Origin: Sinorhizobium sp. RAC02
Lineage (GTDB): Bacteria > Pseudomonadota > Alphaproteobacteria > Rhizobiales > Rhizobiaceae
Assembly: GCF_001713395.1 (NCBI RefSeq)
Contig: NZ_CP016452.1
Coordinates: 930,001 to 994,000, forward strand
Reading direction: 5' to 3'
Length of the DNA stretch: 64,000 bases
The translations under genes and the position numbers were made by a program. Positions 54,147 through 63,349 of this stretch are shown here, in pieces; position 1 is the stretch's first letter; every line of letters begins with the position of its first letter. The notes beneath the pieces were generated by a model. It saw only the letters and a list, made by a program, of their open reading frames with translations, had not been told where the DNA came from and searched no databases.

Positions 54147-55832
54147 ATGACAACCGAATATGAGACACGCAGCGGCGGCCAGATCCTGGTCGACGCACTG
54201 AGGGTTCATGGCGTCGAACGGGTGTTCGGCGTGCCGGGTGAGAGCTATCTGGCGGCGCTGGATGCCTTTCACGATGCCGAGGATGCGATCGAGTTCGTCA
54301 TCTGCCGTCAGGAGGGCGGGGCGGCCTATATGGCAGAGGCCTATGGCAAGTTGACGGGCAAGCCCGGCATCTGCTTCGTCACCCGCGGGCCGGGCGCCAC
54401 CAATGCCTCTGTCGGCGTGCATACGGCGTTCCAGGATTCGACGCCGATGATCCTCTTCATCGGCCAGGTGGCGCGCGACCAGATGGAGCGCGAAGCCTTC
54501 CAGGAGATCGACTATCGCCGCATGTTCGGCCAGATGGCGAAATGGGTGGTGGAGATCGAGGATGCGGCACGCATTCCCGAACTCATCAGCCAGGCCTTCC
54601 ACCGCGCCGTCAACGGTCGTCCGGGACCGGTGGTCGTGGCGCTGCCGGAGGACATGCTGACGGATGTGGTGGCCATTGCCGATACACCGGCCTACAAACG
54701 GGTGGAAACCTATGCCGGTGAGCCACAGCTCGACGAGTTGATCGCACTGCTGGCAAAGGCGACGCGACCCATGGTCGTCGCCGGCGGCGGCGGCTGGACG
54801 CAGCAGGCGGTTGCCGATCTGCGCGCCTTCTCGGAAGCGTTTTCGCTTCCGGTCGCTGCTTCGTTCCGCTGCCAGGATCTCTTCGACAATACGCATGGGA
54901 ACTATGCGGGCGATCTTGGCCTTGCGGCCGGGCCGAAGCTGATCCAGCACGTGAAGGATTGCGACTTGCTGATCTCCATCGGCGCTCGCCTTGGCGAGAT
55001 GACGACCGGCGCCTACACGCTGATCGACATTCCTGTACCGAAGCAAACATTCGTCCATGTTCATCCCGGCGCGGAGGAACTCGGCCGCGTCTATCATGCC
55101 ACGCTCCCGATCAATGCCAGTGTAGCCGGTTTTCTGGCGCAGGCCAAAAAGCTGAAGCCTGTGGCAGCGCCAGCCTGGCGTGATTGGACGGCGGCGGCCC
55201 ATGCCGACTATCTCGAAAACATCAACCATCCGCAGGTGCCGGGGGCCGTCCAAATGGGCGAGGTCATGGAATGGTTGCGCGGCCATCTGCCGGCCGATGC
55301 CATCCTGACGACGGGCGCGGGCAACTATTCCGCCTGGGCGCATCGCTTCTACCAGTACCGCACATTCCGCACCCAGCTCGGGCCGACCAACGGCTCGATG
55401 GGCTATGGCGTGCCGGCGGCAATCGCCGCAAAAATCACAGTGCCGGAGCGCACTGTGGTCGCCTTCGCCGGCGACGGCTGCTTCCTGATGAACGGGCAGG
55501 AACTGGCCACCGCGATGCAGTATGACGCCCGCGTCATCTTCCTTGTCATCAACAACGGCATGTACGGCACGATCCGCATGCATCAGGAGCGCAACTATCC
55601 CGGTCGCGTTTCGGGCACGAGGCTCACCAACCCGGATTTTGCCGATCTCGCCCGCTCGTATGGCCTGCACGCGGAGACGGTGGAGAGGACGGAGGAATTC
55701 GCCGATGCCTTCCTGCGCTCGGAAGCCTCCGGCAAGCCGGCGCTGATCGAAATCCGCATCGACCCGGAAGCGCTGACGCCCAAGATGAGCCTGACGCAGA
55801 TCCGCGAACAGGCACTTGCAGCGGGCAAATGA
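54147..55832 (+). CDS. Thiamine-diphosphate-dependent enzyme (acetolactate-synthase family)
   Basis: This 561-residue enzyme has the ALS-type three-domain layout. The activating glutamate is Glu56 (CRQEGGAAYM). The Mg/TPP motif GDGCFLMNGQELATA runs to INNGMYGT in the C-terminal domain, and the central domain has VVAGGGGWTQQAV. Relatives include acetolactate synthases, glyoxylate carboligase, benzoylformate decarboxylase and other keto-acid decarboxylases. No regulatory subunit gene lies next to it, so a catabolic 2-keto-acid decarboxylase or ligase role is likelier than valine synthesis. It is the last gene of the hyuA run. Confidence 0.85.
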   Translation: MTTEYETRSGGQILVDALRVHGVERVFGVPGESYLAALDAFHDAEDAIEFVICRQEGGAAYMAEAYGKLTGKPGICFVTRGPGATNASVGVHTAFQDSTPMILFIGQVARDQMEREAFQEIDYRRMFGQMAKWVVEIEDAARIPELISQAFHRAVNGRPGPVVVALPEDMLTDVVAIADTPAYKRVETYAGEPQLDELIALLAKATRPMVVAGGGGWTQQAVADLRAFSEAFSLPVAASFRCQDLFDNTHGNYAGDLGLAAGPKLIQHVKDCDLLISIGARLGEMTTGAYTLIDIPVPKQTFVHVHPGAEELGRVYHATLPINASVAGFLAQAKKLKPVAAPAWRDWTAAAHADYLENINHPQVPGAVQMGEVMEWLRGHLPADAILTTGAGNYSAWAHRFYQYRTFRTQLGPTNGSMGYGVPAAIAAKITVPERTVVAFAGDGCFLMNGQELATAMQYDARVIFLVINNGMYGTIRMHQERNYPGRVSGTRLTNPDFADLARSYGLHAETVERTEEFADAFLRSEASGKPALIEIRIDPEALTPKMSLTQIREQALAAGK

Positions 55833-55856
55833 GACGGGCGGGCCGCGGCGCGGCGG

Positions 55857-56588
55857 TCAGTCGTCCGCTTCGCTGCCCGCCGGCTCGTCCAGCATGGCGC
55901 GGTAGCGGGTGAGGCTTTCCTCCAGATGCGCGACCAGCGCCTGTTTGGCAGCCTTGGCATCGCCCTGTGTGATCGCCGCGAGAATGCTGGCATGCTCCTT
56001 GTTGATCTTCTTCAGATAGGCATTGTAGGTGCGGCCGGATTGGCGATGCTTGAGCACCAGATCGAAGTTAATCTCGCCCATCACCGCGACAAGAAAACTC
56101 GGAAAATGCGAGTTGCGCGTGGCCTTGGCGATGGCAAGATGGAAATCGAAATCGGCGCGCGCCTCGATCTCGGGATCGTTCGTATCGAGGTTTTCGATAT
56201 AGTCGAAGGCGCGAGCGATCTCGGCCAGCGCTTCCGGCGTGCGACGCTGCGCGGCAAGCGCCACGGACTGCATCTCGACGCCGAGGCGCAGTTCGAGGAT
56301 CTGCATGGCGGAGCGGATGTCATCGATGCGGCTGATCTCGAAGTTCAGCGTCTTGACGTCCTTCTCCGTGACATAGACGCCGGCACCCTGCCGCGAAATG
56401 ACCCGGCCTGCCACCTTGAGCGAGGTGAGCGCTTCGCGAATGACCGTGCGGGAAACGCCGAACTCCTCGCAGAGCTGGGCGCTTGACGGGATCTTTTCGC
56501 CGGGCGCATAAAGTCCGCTATCGATGCGCTCGGCAAGTTTGGCGACGACGATTTCCGCGAGATTGCCGCGCTGTGTTATGATCGACAT
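55857..56588 (-). CDS. GntR-family (FadR/FCD subgroup) transcriptional regulator
   Basis: This 243-residue regulator has a GntR winged helix at residues about 10-75 (CEEFGVSRTVIREALTSLK) and an FCD ligand-binding domain at about 95-220. The FCD histidine/aspartate metal or carboxylate pocket fits ARADFDFHLAIAKATRN and NKEHASILAAI. The ATG at 56588 gives the standard start; a longer frame from 56627 overlaps the operator. A copy of the direct repeat TGATA-N2-TGATA lies just upstream. Matching copies precede hyuA and separate the YdiJ gene from the SDR gene, so it most likely governs this whole region. The effector is likely an organic or amino acid. Confidence 0.92.
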   Translation of the reverse strand: MSIITQRGNLAEIVVAKLAERIDSGLYAPGEKIPSSAQLCEEFGVSRTVIREALTSLKVAGRVISRQGAGVYVTEKDVKTLNFEISRIDDIRSAMQILELRLGVEMQSVALAAQRRTPEALAEIARAFDYIENLDTNDPEIEARADFDFHLAIAKATRNSHFPSFLVAVMGEINFDLVLKHRQSGRTYNAYLKKINKEHASILAAITQGDAKAAKQALVAHLEESLTRYRAMLDEPAGSEADD

Positions 56589-56617
56589 GCCGGTCTGCCC
56601 TTCGCCCCGAAAGTTCG

Positions 56618-56640
56618 CATTTATCACATATCATACATGG
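56618..56640 (-). promoter_or_regulatory. Putative GntR operator before its own gene
   Basis: On the reverse strand TGATATGTGATA (56622-56633) repeats TGATA with a two-base gap, 33 bases before the regulator start and overlapping the YdiJ stop codon. It matches the sites at 47003-47014 and 59719-59730, supporting autoregulation. Confidence 0.6.
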
Positions 56641-59600
56641 CAGGCTTCTCCAATGGCAGCGGCATTCGCCTGAAGAAGGGTGCAGATAACTTCCAGGGGA
56701 TGCGGAATGCGCCGCTCCGCCATCAGCTTTACCTGCGAACGGCAGGAATAGCCCGTCGCCATGAGCACATCTTCCGTTCCCAGCCTTGCGAGGGCGGGCT
56801 GCCAGCTCATCGCATAGAGTTTCTCCGAAAGCGCGCGGTTGCGCACCTCATGACCAAACATGCCCGCCATGCCGCAGCAGCCGGCCTCGATGACGGAAAG
56901 CTCGATGCCCAGTTTTGCGAAGACCGCACCCCATTGGCTGGCGGCCGCCGGCAGGTTGCTGCGTTCCGTGCAATGCGCCATCAGCCGATAGAGCGGTCGG
57001 TCGCCCACGGGAACGGGTGAGGGCAGCCGGTCGATCAATTGCGCCAGCCATTCCTGCGGTAGCAGGACGCGCGCACGCAGCCGTGTCGCGCCATATTCGC
57101 TGCGATAGGCGAGCGTCATCGAGGGATCGATGCCGACCAGCGCCACTCCGGTATCGGCCATACGGTCGAGCTGCCGGGCGGTCCGCCCTGCTGCTCTCTC
57201 AAAAGCGCCGAGATACCCGAGCACGTGCAGCGCCTTGCCGTTGCCAAGCGGCGGCGCGAGGAGGGGCCGAAACCCGAGGAGGACTGCGACATCGATGGCG
57301 GCGGACAGTACCTGCGGGTCGAAATGTTCGGTAAAGGCGTCGGGCACGAAGATAACCGTGCTGGCCCGTTCCTTCCCGCTCAGGCTCGCGAGTGCCTGCG
57401 GTGTTGCAATGGCGACGCTGCGGCGAAGCGAAGGGGCGGGCAGGGCAGGAAGTGCCGTCAGGCCCGCAAAGCGCATCGCCGCCCGGCCGATCGTGGAGCC
57501 GACGAAGATATTGTAGAGCGGTCGCGTTCGCGCCATCACCGGCAATATGGTTTCGATGGCAGCGACGATCGGGTCCTTCAGGGGGCGCAGGTAGCGTCCG
57601 TAGTAGAGTTCGAGGAATTTGGAACGGAAGGCGGGTACGCTCACCTTGACGGGACACTGGCCTGCGCAGGCCTTGCAGGCGAGGCAGGTATCCATCGCCG
57701 CCCGCACCTCATGGGAGAAGTCGTCGCGGTTTGCGGGGTTGAGCGAGTTCCAGGCGCGACAAGCCAGCCTTAGGGCGGCGCTCGAGCGGCGCAAGCGTTC
57801 CGCCGCCTGGCGCGGATCGACGCCTTTTTCGGCAAGCCGGCGAAGCCACTCCCGCATCAGCGAGGCGCGGCCCTTCGGTGAAAACCGTCGGTCGCGCGTC
57901 GCCTTGTAGGAAGGGCACATGAGCCCATCGGCATCGAAATCGAAACAGGCGCCGTTGCCATTGCAATAGGCTGCATTGTCGAAGGCGGCGCGGATGTCGT
58001 TGCCGATGATGCGGTCGAGGCTGCCACGCAAGGGAATGTCGTCGATCTTCGGCAGGGTGCTGCCGGCAGGCGCGACGATCTTGCCGGGATTTAGCTGGTT
58101 GAGCGGGTCGAAGGCCTGCTTGATGTCCTGCAAGCATGGATAGAGGGGGCCGAAGAAGGCCGGCACATATTCCGAGCGCACCCCCTTGCCGTGTTCGCCC
58201 CAGAGAACACCACCGTATTTTTGCGTCAGCGCGACGACGGCGTCACTGATCCGCCGTACGAGCGCAGCATGGTCTGCGCGGGTCAGATCGAGCGCAGGAC
58301 GCACATGCAGCACGCCCGCATCCACGTGGCCGAACATGCCATAGGTCAACCCTTCTCCATCGAGCAATGTCCGGAATTCGCGGATATAGGCGGCGAGATG
58401 TTCTGGCGGAACGGCGGTATCCTCGACGAAGGGCACCGGCCGGATCGGGCCTTCGACATTGCCAAGCAGGCCGACCGCCCGCTTGCGCATCGTCCAGATG
58501 GCGTCGATATCGGCCTTGCCATGCGTCGTGGTAAAGCCTTTCCGGCCGGGGAAGGCGGTTCCTTCGAGTGCCGCGCTGACGAGAGCGAGTTTCTCGGCAA
58601 GATCCCCCGAGGTGTCGGCCAGAACCTCGACAATGTTGATGCCGTTCGCCGGCCCGTCGGCATCGTCTGGAAAAAAGCCTGCGATGCGCGGCCAGACACT
58701 GTCGCCCTTCGCAAGCCGCAGGACCGTCTCGTCGATCGTCTCGACCGAGGCGACGTTGAGAGCGACGAGCGTGCGGGCGTCTTCGAGCGCGGCATTGAAA
58801 TTGTCGTAGCGGATGTTGATGAGCGCCGCGCAGGCGGGAATTGGCAACAACGCCAGTTCCGCCTCGGCGATCATCGCAAGCGTGCCTTCGGATCCGCAAA
58901 GCAAGGCGTTCAGGTCAAAAAGACCATCCCCGCGCTGGAGATGGGCGAGGTCATAGCCGGTCATGAAGCGATTGAGCTTCGGGAAAATCGCCTCGATCTG
59001 CTCGCGGTTGTCGGTCGCGATGCGAGCGAGCGTCCTGTGGATGTCGCCGATGCGGTCGCGCCGGGCCTGAAGCGCCCGCAATTCTTCTTCCCGCACGGGG
59101 CGGGAGAGGAAATCGGTGCCGTCCGTCAAAACCACGCGCAGGGCGCGGACATGGTTGCTGGTCTTTCCGTAAAGGCAGGATCCCTGGCCGCACGCATCCG
59201 TCGAGATCATACCGCCGATCGTCGCCCGGTTGGAAGTGGACAGCTCCGGCGCGAAAAACAGGCCGTAAGGTTCCAATGCCTTGTTCAACTGGTCCTTGAC
59301 GACGCCGGCGTCCACGCGTGCGGTTTGACGGACCGGATCGATCTCGATGATCCTGTTCATATGGCGCGAGCAGTCGACAACGATGCCGTTTGTCAGCGAC
59401 TGGCCATTCGTACCCGTGCCGCCGCCGCGCGGGGTAATCGTGACGCCGGAAAATTCCGACCTCGCGAGGGTCTTGGCAATGCGCTTGAGATCGTCGATGT
59501 TTTTAGGAAACAGCACGCCGGCAGGCGCCACCTGGTAGATGGAATTGTCGGTGGAATAGACAGTGCGCTCCGAAGCATCGGTGCCCACGTCACCCTCGAA

Positions 59601-59678
59601 CCCTGTGGAGGCGAGATGCTTGAAAAAGCCGGTATTGGATGTCGAAACGGCCCGGTTGGTATCGAGGCGGGGGATCAT
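56631..59678 (-). CDS. FAD/4Fe-4S D-2-hydroxyacid dehydrogenase (YdiJ-like)
   Basis: This 1015-residue fusion has an N-terminal FAD-binding PCMH domain (TPRGGGTGTNGQSL at about residue 85), the FAD-linked oxidase C-terminal domain (to about residue 520) and a ferredoxin-like region with C-x2-C-x2-C-x3-CP in DTCLACKACAGQCP. A cysteine-rich (CCG-type) domain closes the protein. Arrangement and length match E. coli YdiJ, a D-2-hydroxyglutarate dehydrogenase that passes electrons to the quinone pool. The ATG at 59678 gives the YdiJ-like start MIPRL; an earlier ATG at 59720 lacks a ribosome site. It would oxidise a 2-hydroxyacid formed in the local pathway. Confidence 0.9.
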   Translation of the reverse strand: MIPRLDTNRAVSTSNTGFFKHLASTGFEGDVGTDASERTVYSTDNSIYQVAPAGVLFPKNIDDLKRIAKTLARSEFSGVTITPRGGGTGTNGQSLTNGIVVDCSRHMNRIIEIDPVRQTARVDAGVVKDQLNKALEPYGLFFAPELSTSNRATIGGMISTDACGQGSCLYGKTSNHVRALRVVLTDGTDFLSRPVREEELRALQARRDRIGDIHRTLARIATDNREQIEAIFPKLNRFMTGYDLAHLQRGDGLFDLNALLCGSEGTLAMIAEAELALLPIPACAALINIRYDNFNAALEDARTLVALNVASVETIDETVLRLAKGDSVWPRIAGFFPDDADGPANGINIVEVLADTSGDLAEKLALVSAALEGTAFPGRKGFTTTHGKADIDAIWTMRKRAVGLLGNVEGPIRPVPFVEDTAVPPEHLAAYIREFRTLLDGEGLTYGMFGHVDAGVLHVRPALDLTRADHAALVRRISDAVVALTQKYGGVLWGEHGKGVRSEYVPAFFGPLYPCLQDIKQAFDPLNQLNPGKIVAPAGSTLPKIDDIPLRGSLDRIIGNDIRAAFDNAAYCNGNGACFDFDADGLMCPSYKATRDRRFSPKGRASLMREWLRRLAEKGVDPRQAAERLRRSSAALRLACRAWNSLNPANRDDFSHEVRAAMDTCLACKACAGQCPVKVSVPAFRSKFLELYYGRYLRPLKDPIVAAIETILPVMARTRPLYNIFVGSTIGRAAMRFAGLTALPALPAPSLRRSVAIATPQALASLSGKERASTVIFVPDAFTEHFDPQVLSAAIDVAVLLGFRPLLAPPLGNGKALHVLGYLGAFERAAGRTARQLDRMADTGVALVGIDPSMTLAYRSEYGATRLRARVLLPQEWLAQLIDRLPSPVPVGDRPLYRLMAHCTERSNLPAAASQWGAVFAKLGIELSVIEAGCCGMAGMFGHEVRNRALSEKLYAMSWQPALARLGTEDVLMATGYSCRSQVKLMAERRIPHPLEVICTLLQANAAAIGEACHV

Positions 59679-59717
59679 GGCGGATTCCAAAAACGGCTTG
59701 CGCTTCGTTGAAGTTGG

Positions 59718-59740
59718 CATATAAGTGATAACATACCAAT
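59718..59740. promoter_or_regulatory. Putative GntR operator between the YdiJ-like and SDR genes
   Basis: ATAAGTGATA (59721-59730) matches the core of the TGATA-N2-TGATA element; here the first half is degenerate (ATATA at 59719-59723). It is central in the 98-base divergent gap, so one site could regulate both genes. Confidence 0.5.
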
Positions 59741-59776
59741 ATGGCGGTGCAACCCGGAAAACGCGAGGTTTGAAAC

Positions 59777-60526
59777 GTGAAAAACCAGTCTGTTGTCATA
59801 GTCGGTGGCGCTTCGGGCCTCGGGCTCACGACGGCGAAGCTGATGGCCGCGCATGGCGCGACGAAGATCGGCCTCATCGATCGCAACGAGGCGTTGCTGA
59901 CATCCTCTGCAGCGGAACTGACGGCGCTCGGCGTCGAGGTGGCGACCGCGGTGGCGGATATTTCCCGTGCCGAAACGGCGCATGCCGGCTTCGATGCCGT
60001 TGCTGCCAAACTCGGCCGCGTCCATGCCCTCGTCAACAGCGCAGCAATCTACCCGCGCAAGGCCATTCTCGACATTACCGATGAAGATTGGGATCTCGAA
60101 AATGCGATCAATGTCAAAGGCACCTACCATATGATGGTCGCAGCCGTGCGCCATATGCGCCAGTTCGTGAACGCGCCGGACGTCACTGGCCGTATCGTGA
60201 ACATTACCTCGGTCGATGCGTTCAAGGCCCATCCGCAGAACGCGCATTATGCGGCGACCAAGGCGGCGGTCGTCAGCCTGACGAAATCCTTTGCGCAGGA
60301 ATGCGCCAAGGACCAGATTCTCGTGAACTCCGTAGCGCCCGCCGGCTTTGCCACCGACCGCGCCAAGGAACTCGGCTTTCTGCCGGAACTGGCGAAAGCC
60401 AGCGCGCTCGGCCGCGCCGCCGAACCGGTTGAAATGGCCGAATGGATCGTCATGATGGCATCGAGCCGGAATACCTATGCGACCGGCGAGAATGTCGTGA
60501 TCAGCGGGGGATACATCTATGTCTGA
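59777..60526 (+). CDS. SDR-family oxidoreductase 1
   Basis: This 249-residue classical short-chain dehydrogenase has a glycine motif GGASGLGL at residues 10-17, NSAAIYPRK in place of the usual NNAG, and the catalytic Ser and Tyr-x3-Lys in NITSVDAFK and YAATKAAV. The C-terminal [13 protein letters not shown] is the family norm. It diverges from the YdiJ gene and overlaps a second SDR by eight bases. It should reduce or oxidise a keto/hydroxy intermediate of the same pathway. Confidence 0.9.
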   Translation: MKNQSVVIVGGASGLGLTTAKLMAAHGATKIGLIDRNEALLTSSAAELTALGVEVATAVADISRAETAHAGFDAVAAKLGRVHALVNSAAIYPRKAILDITDEDWDLENAINVKGTYHMMVAAVRHMRQFVNAPDVTGRIVNITSVDAFKAHPQNAHYAATKAAVVSLTKSFAQECAKDQILVNSVAPAGFATDRAKELGFLPELAKASALGRAAEPVEMAEWIVMMASSRNTYATGENVVISGGYIYV

Positions 60527-61262
60527 CGTCTACCGCGTCGCCGTCGTCACGGGCGCGACCAGCGGCATCGGCAAGGCCATCGTGCCGATGCTGCGCAAGC
60601 GCGGGCTTGACGTCTATGCCATCGGGCGCAACGAGGCGCAGCTAGCTGAACTGGCGAAGACAAGCGGCGCGATCCCCGTTCAGGCGGATGTACGCGATAG
60701 CGCGCGCATAGCCGACGCGCTGGCCGGCGTCGAGGTCGATATCCTCGTCAACAATGCCGGCATCCTCTCGACCCGCGCAGCCTTTCAGGACATCGACCCC
60801 GCCGAAATCGACGCGATGGTCGATATCAATCTCAAGGCGCCGATGCACCTGACGCGCATCGTCCTGCCGGGCATGGTTTCGCGCAAGCGCGGCCACCTCA
60901 TCTATATAGGCTCCAGCGGCGGCCAGGCGGCATTTCCGGGCATGGGGGCTTACGGCCCCTCGAAGGCCGGCCTCAGCCTCTTTTGCGATAACCTGCGCTG
61001 CGACCTGCTCGGAACCTCGGTCCGCGTCAGCGAGATCGTGCCCGGCCGCGTGCAGACGGCGCTGTACCGCACCTCGATCCCGGACAATCAGGCGAGCGCC
61101 GTACTCTATGACGGCTACCGTCCGATCCAGCCGGAAAACATCGCGCAGATCATCAACGACGTGATTGCGCTGCCCGTCTATGTCGATGTCGCCCGCGTCG
61201 AGGTTTTCCCGACCGACCAGGCGACCGGCGGCGGATCCATGGTAAGATTTCCGGCAAGCTGA
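60519..61262 (+). CDS. SDR-family oxidoreductase 2
   Basis: This 247-residue short-chain dehydrogenase has [10 protein letters not shown] at its cofactor site, NNAG in VNNAGILST and the catalytic SSGG with YGPSK. It differs clearly from its upstream neighbour, so the pair probably performs separate steps rather than being a recent duplicate. The start overlaps the first SDR stop. The small ORF at 61278 follows by 15 bases. Confidence 0.9.
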   Translation: MSDVYRVAVVTGATSGIGKAIVPMLRKRGLDVYAIGRNEAQLAELAKTSGAIPVQADVRDSARIADALAGVEVDILVNNAGILSTRAAFQDIDPAEIDAMVDINLKAPMHLTRIVLPGMVSRKRGHLIYIGSSGGQAAFPGMGAYGPSKAGLSLFCDNLRCDLLGTSVRVSEIVPGRVQTALYRTSIPDNQASAVLYDGYRPIQPENIAQIINDVIALPVYVDVARVEVFPTDQATGGGSMVRFPAS

Positions 61263-61277
61263 AGTCCTGGAGGCGCC

Positions 61278-61472
61278 GTGTCCGGCAACGACGACAAGAA
61301 AACGCGGGAAGAAAAGCCGGATCTCATCAGGCACTATCGCCCGGTCGCCATCCGCTCGGTTCTCGCCGCCCATGCGATGATCCCGAGAAGGCAAGAACCC
61401 CTGCCGCCCGATCCGCCGGCAGACACGGGCTTCGCCCTACCGGCAGGCTTTCACGCGATTCCAGACGATTGA
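61278..61472 (+). CDS. Small hypothetical protein (64 residues)
   Basis: This 64-residue, charged, proline-rich soluble peptide has no signal or membrane segment. The GTG start is preceded by TGGAGG at ideal spacing, and the gene lies 15 bases after the second SDR, which makes it a convincing third operon gene. The sequence (basic RHYRPVAIRSVLAAHAMIPRR, then proline-rich) resembles nothing I recognise. It could be a small assembly factor or regulator. Its ending at 61472 is followed by a hairpin at 61584-61602. Confidence 0.5.
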   Translation: MSGNDDKKTREEKPDLIRHYRPVAIRSVLAAHAMIPRRQEPLPPDPPADTGFALPAGFHAIPDD

Positions 61473-61760
61473 AATTTTGCCGACGCGGACACTCGATCAT
61501 ACTCTGTGCCCTATATGCATGTTCACAGCCGGCTCCAGTGGCGCGCGCCGCCAGGCGGCGTGAGTTGAATTTGGTGGCGTGGCGCGTGGCCCTGATCCAC
61601 GCACATCTGTCATTGTTTTCCTGGAAAGCGAGGCAAGGGGTTGGGGGCGGGCGATGATCTATTCGGCCACGTCCTGCTAAGGGTATCGGAAAATAGTTGA
61701 CACCTTCTCATCTTGTATACTTCAGGAATATATAAAGTATGCAAGATGAGAAGGTGTACG
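61473..61760. other. Intergenic region with hairpin and 23-base inverted repeat
   Basis: No supported gene lies here. GCGTGG (61584-61589) and CCACGC (61597-61602) form a weak hairpin that may end the SDR transcript. A large inverted repeat has arms at 61700-61722 and 61735-61757, matching at 22 of 23 positions with a 12-base AT-rich spacer. It contains TTGACA- and TATACT-like hexamers but with only 13 bases between. It immediately precedes the first codons of the broken dctQ, so it was probably the operator or attenuator of the TRAP operon. Confidence 0.55.
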
Positions 61761-62376
61761 ATGCCATTGACAGCGGAGCGACGAAACTATCCGTTCTGAA
61801 CGGAGAAAATCATAGGCGTGTCCCAGGTGCTCCTGCGTGGGTAGAAATTTCTGGCCGGGATTTTCATAACGGTGCTGCTGGCGCTGATCCCCGGTGAACG
61901 TCGTCACTCGTTTCGCCAAGGTGCCGACCTACTGGATCGATCAGGCTTCGATTTTCTCGTTGATCTGGTTCGGCTTCATCGGGGCATCGGTCATGACGCG
62001 GCTGCGGATCCATTTCGCCGTCACGCTCCTGTCGGATCAGTTGTCGCCCAAATGGGTCGTGCGGTTGCGCGCGCTCGCCACCGGAACATCGCTGACCTTT
62101 GCGATCGGTTTTGCGGTGGTGTGCTGGTTGTGGTTGGATCCGCTCGGCATCGCTTCCCACGGTTTTGATGCCCAGGCTTTTGCCTCGGAAACCTTCAACT
62201 TCCTCTATACCGAGCGGACCCAGACGCTGGAATGGCCGAGCTGGATCGTCAACCTGATCCTGCCGATCTTCGCTCTCACTCCCACCGTCCACAACGCTGC
62301 CAACTTGCTTGAAGACCTCGGGATCGCGCGCAAGCGCGAGCAGGCCCCGCTAACGACTGCCGAAGGAGCCGCTTGA
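61761..62376 (+). pseudogene. dctQ: Degraded TRAP transporter small permease (dctQ-like)
   Basis: The reading starts at an ATG at 61761 (MPLTAERRNYPF) and meets TGA at 61797 and TAG at 61842. Between and after them it still encodes recognisable sequence (EKIIGVSQVLLR, then KFLAGIFITVLLALIP). One base too many near 61890 then shifts the frame. From about 61894 the rest is intact (NVVTRFAKVPTYWIDQASIFSLIWFGF through the normal C-terminus), with membrane helices expected of a DctQ small subunit. Two stops and a frameshift within 130 bases mark it as non-functional. Its TGA overlaps the following dctM start, as in a working operon. Confidence 0.82.
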
Positions 62377-63319
62377 TGTTTACCTTCGGCGCATTCGTTG
62401 CCCTCATGTTGATTGGCCTGCCAATCTCCATCCTGTTGTGTCTCACGGCGGCGGCGTATATCTCGCAGAGCGATAACACGGTTCTGTTCGTCTCCTTTCC
62501 CACCCAGATGTTCATGGGGCTGGACAGTTATGGATTGATCGCCATCCCGCTGTTCATTCTCATCGGCGAGATCATGAATGGCGGCGGCATCACGCGGCGC
62601 ATCATCGACATGGCCATGGCTTTCGTCGGCGCGCTCAAGGGCGGTCTTGTCTATGTGAATCTGCTCGCCCACAGGTTCGTGGCCTCCATTCTCGGTTCCG
62701 CGGCAGCACAGGTTGCGCTGATGTCGCAGATGATCGTCCCGGAAATGGAGAAGAAGGGCTAAGATAAGACCTTCGCTGCCGGCCTCACTGCCTATGCCGG
62801 CATGCTTGGGCCGGTCATTCCGCCGTCCATCATGTTCGTTGTCTACAGCGTCATTGGCAAGTTCCCGTTGGAACCATGCTGGCCGCCGGCATCATTCCGG
62901 GTGTCATTCTAACCATAGCCTTCTGCGTGGTGATCGCGCTCATGGGCTATGTCTACAACTATCCGCGCGGCACCAGCCTGCGATGCGCGAGCGTGTGCCC
63001 ATTACACTAAAGGCCGTGTCGACTCATCGGCACGGTGATTGACGGCGCGCCTGGCTTGATCATGACCATTCCAATCCTGCTTCCAATCGCGACGGAAGTC
63101 TACGGCATCGGCCCGGTGCATTTCGGCGTCGTCGCCGTGCTCAACTTGGTCCTCGGCTTTTTGTCCCCGCCGGTCGGACTGAACTTCTTCATCGCTGCCG
63201 CCGTGACGGGCGCGAAACCTGGAAAGATGTTCATTGTAACGCTACCGTTCTTCCTGATCTGCTGCGTCATCCTGGTGCTGCTTTCGATCTTCCCGGCACT
63301 CTCGACCTACTTCTCCTAA
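62376..63319 (+). pseudogene. dctM: Degraded TRAP transporter large permease (dctM-like)
   Basis: From ATG 62376 a normal DctM start runs 128 residues and stops at TAA 62760, where the family has a tyrosine codon (KKGY-DKTFAAGLTAYAGMLGPVIPPSIMF continues in frame after the stop). A frame change near 62873 resumes at MLAAGIIPGVILTIAFCVV and ends with TAA at about 63008. The sequence then jumps to a C-terminal DctM part (IDGAPGLIMTIPILLPIATEVYGIGPVHFGVV) that lacks the central helices between. I estimate more than 100 residues deleted relative to about 425 in the family. The permease is certainly inactive. Confidence 0.85.
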
Positions 63320-63349
63320 CTCGCTAACTCATAAAAGAGGGAACCCACC

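Noticed and set aside
54147..55832. TPP enzyme as biosynthetic acetolactate synthase (ilvB)
   Set aside because: No ilvN-type small subunit or ilvC lies beside it, and it ends a catabolic operon.
58191..59711. A 506-codon forward frame opposite the YdiJ-like gene
   Set aside because: The reverse gene has FAD and iron-sulfur motifs in order; the forward frame has none.
61469..61657. A 62-codon frame starting at TTG directly after the 64-residue ORF
   Set aside because: It uses a weak start overlapping the preceding gene's end and spans a hairpin; no family resemblance.
61761..63319. Programmed frameshifting or stop read-through in dctQ/dctM
   Set aside because: Several independent stops, frame changes and a long deletion are present with no slippery sequence that I can see, which indicates decay rather than recoding.
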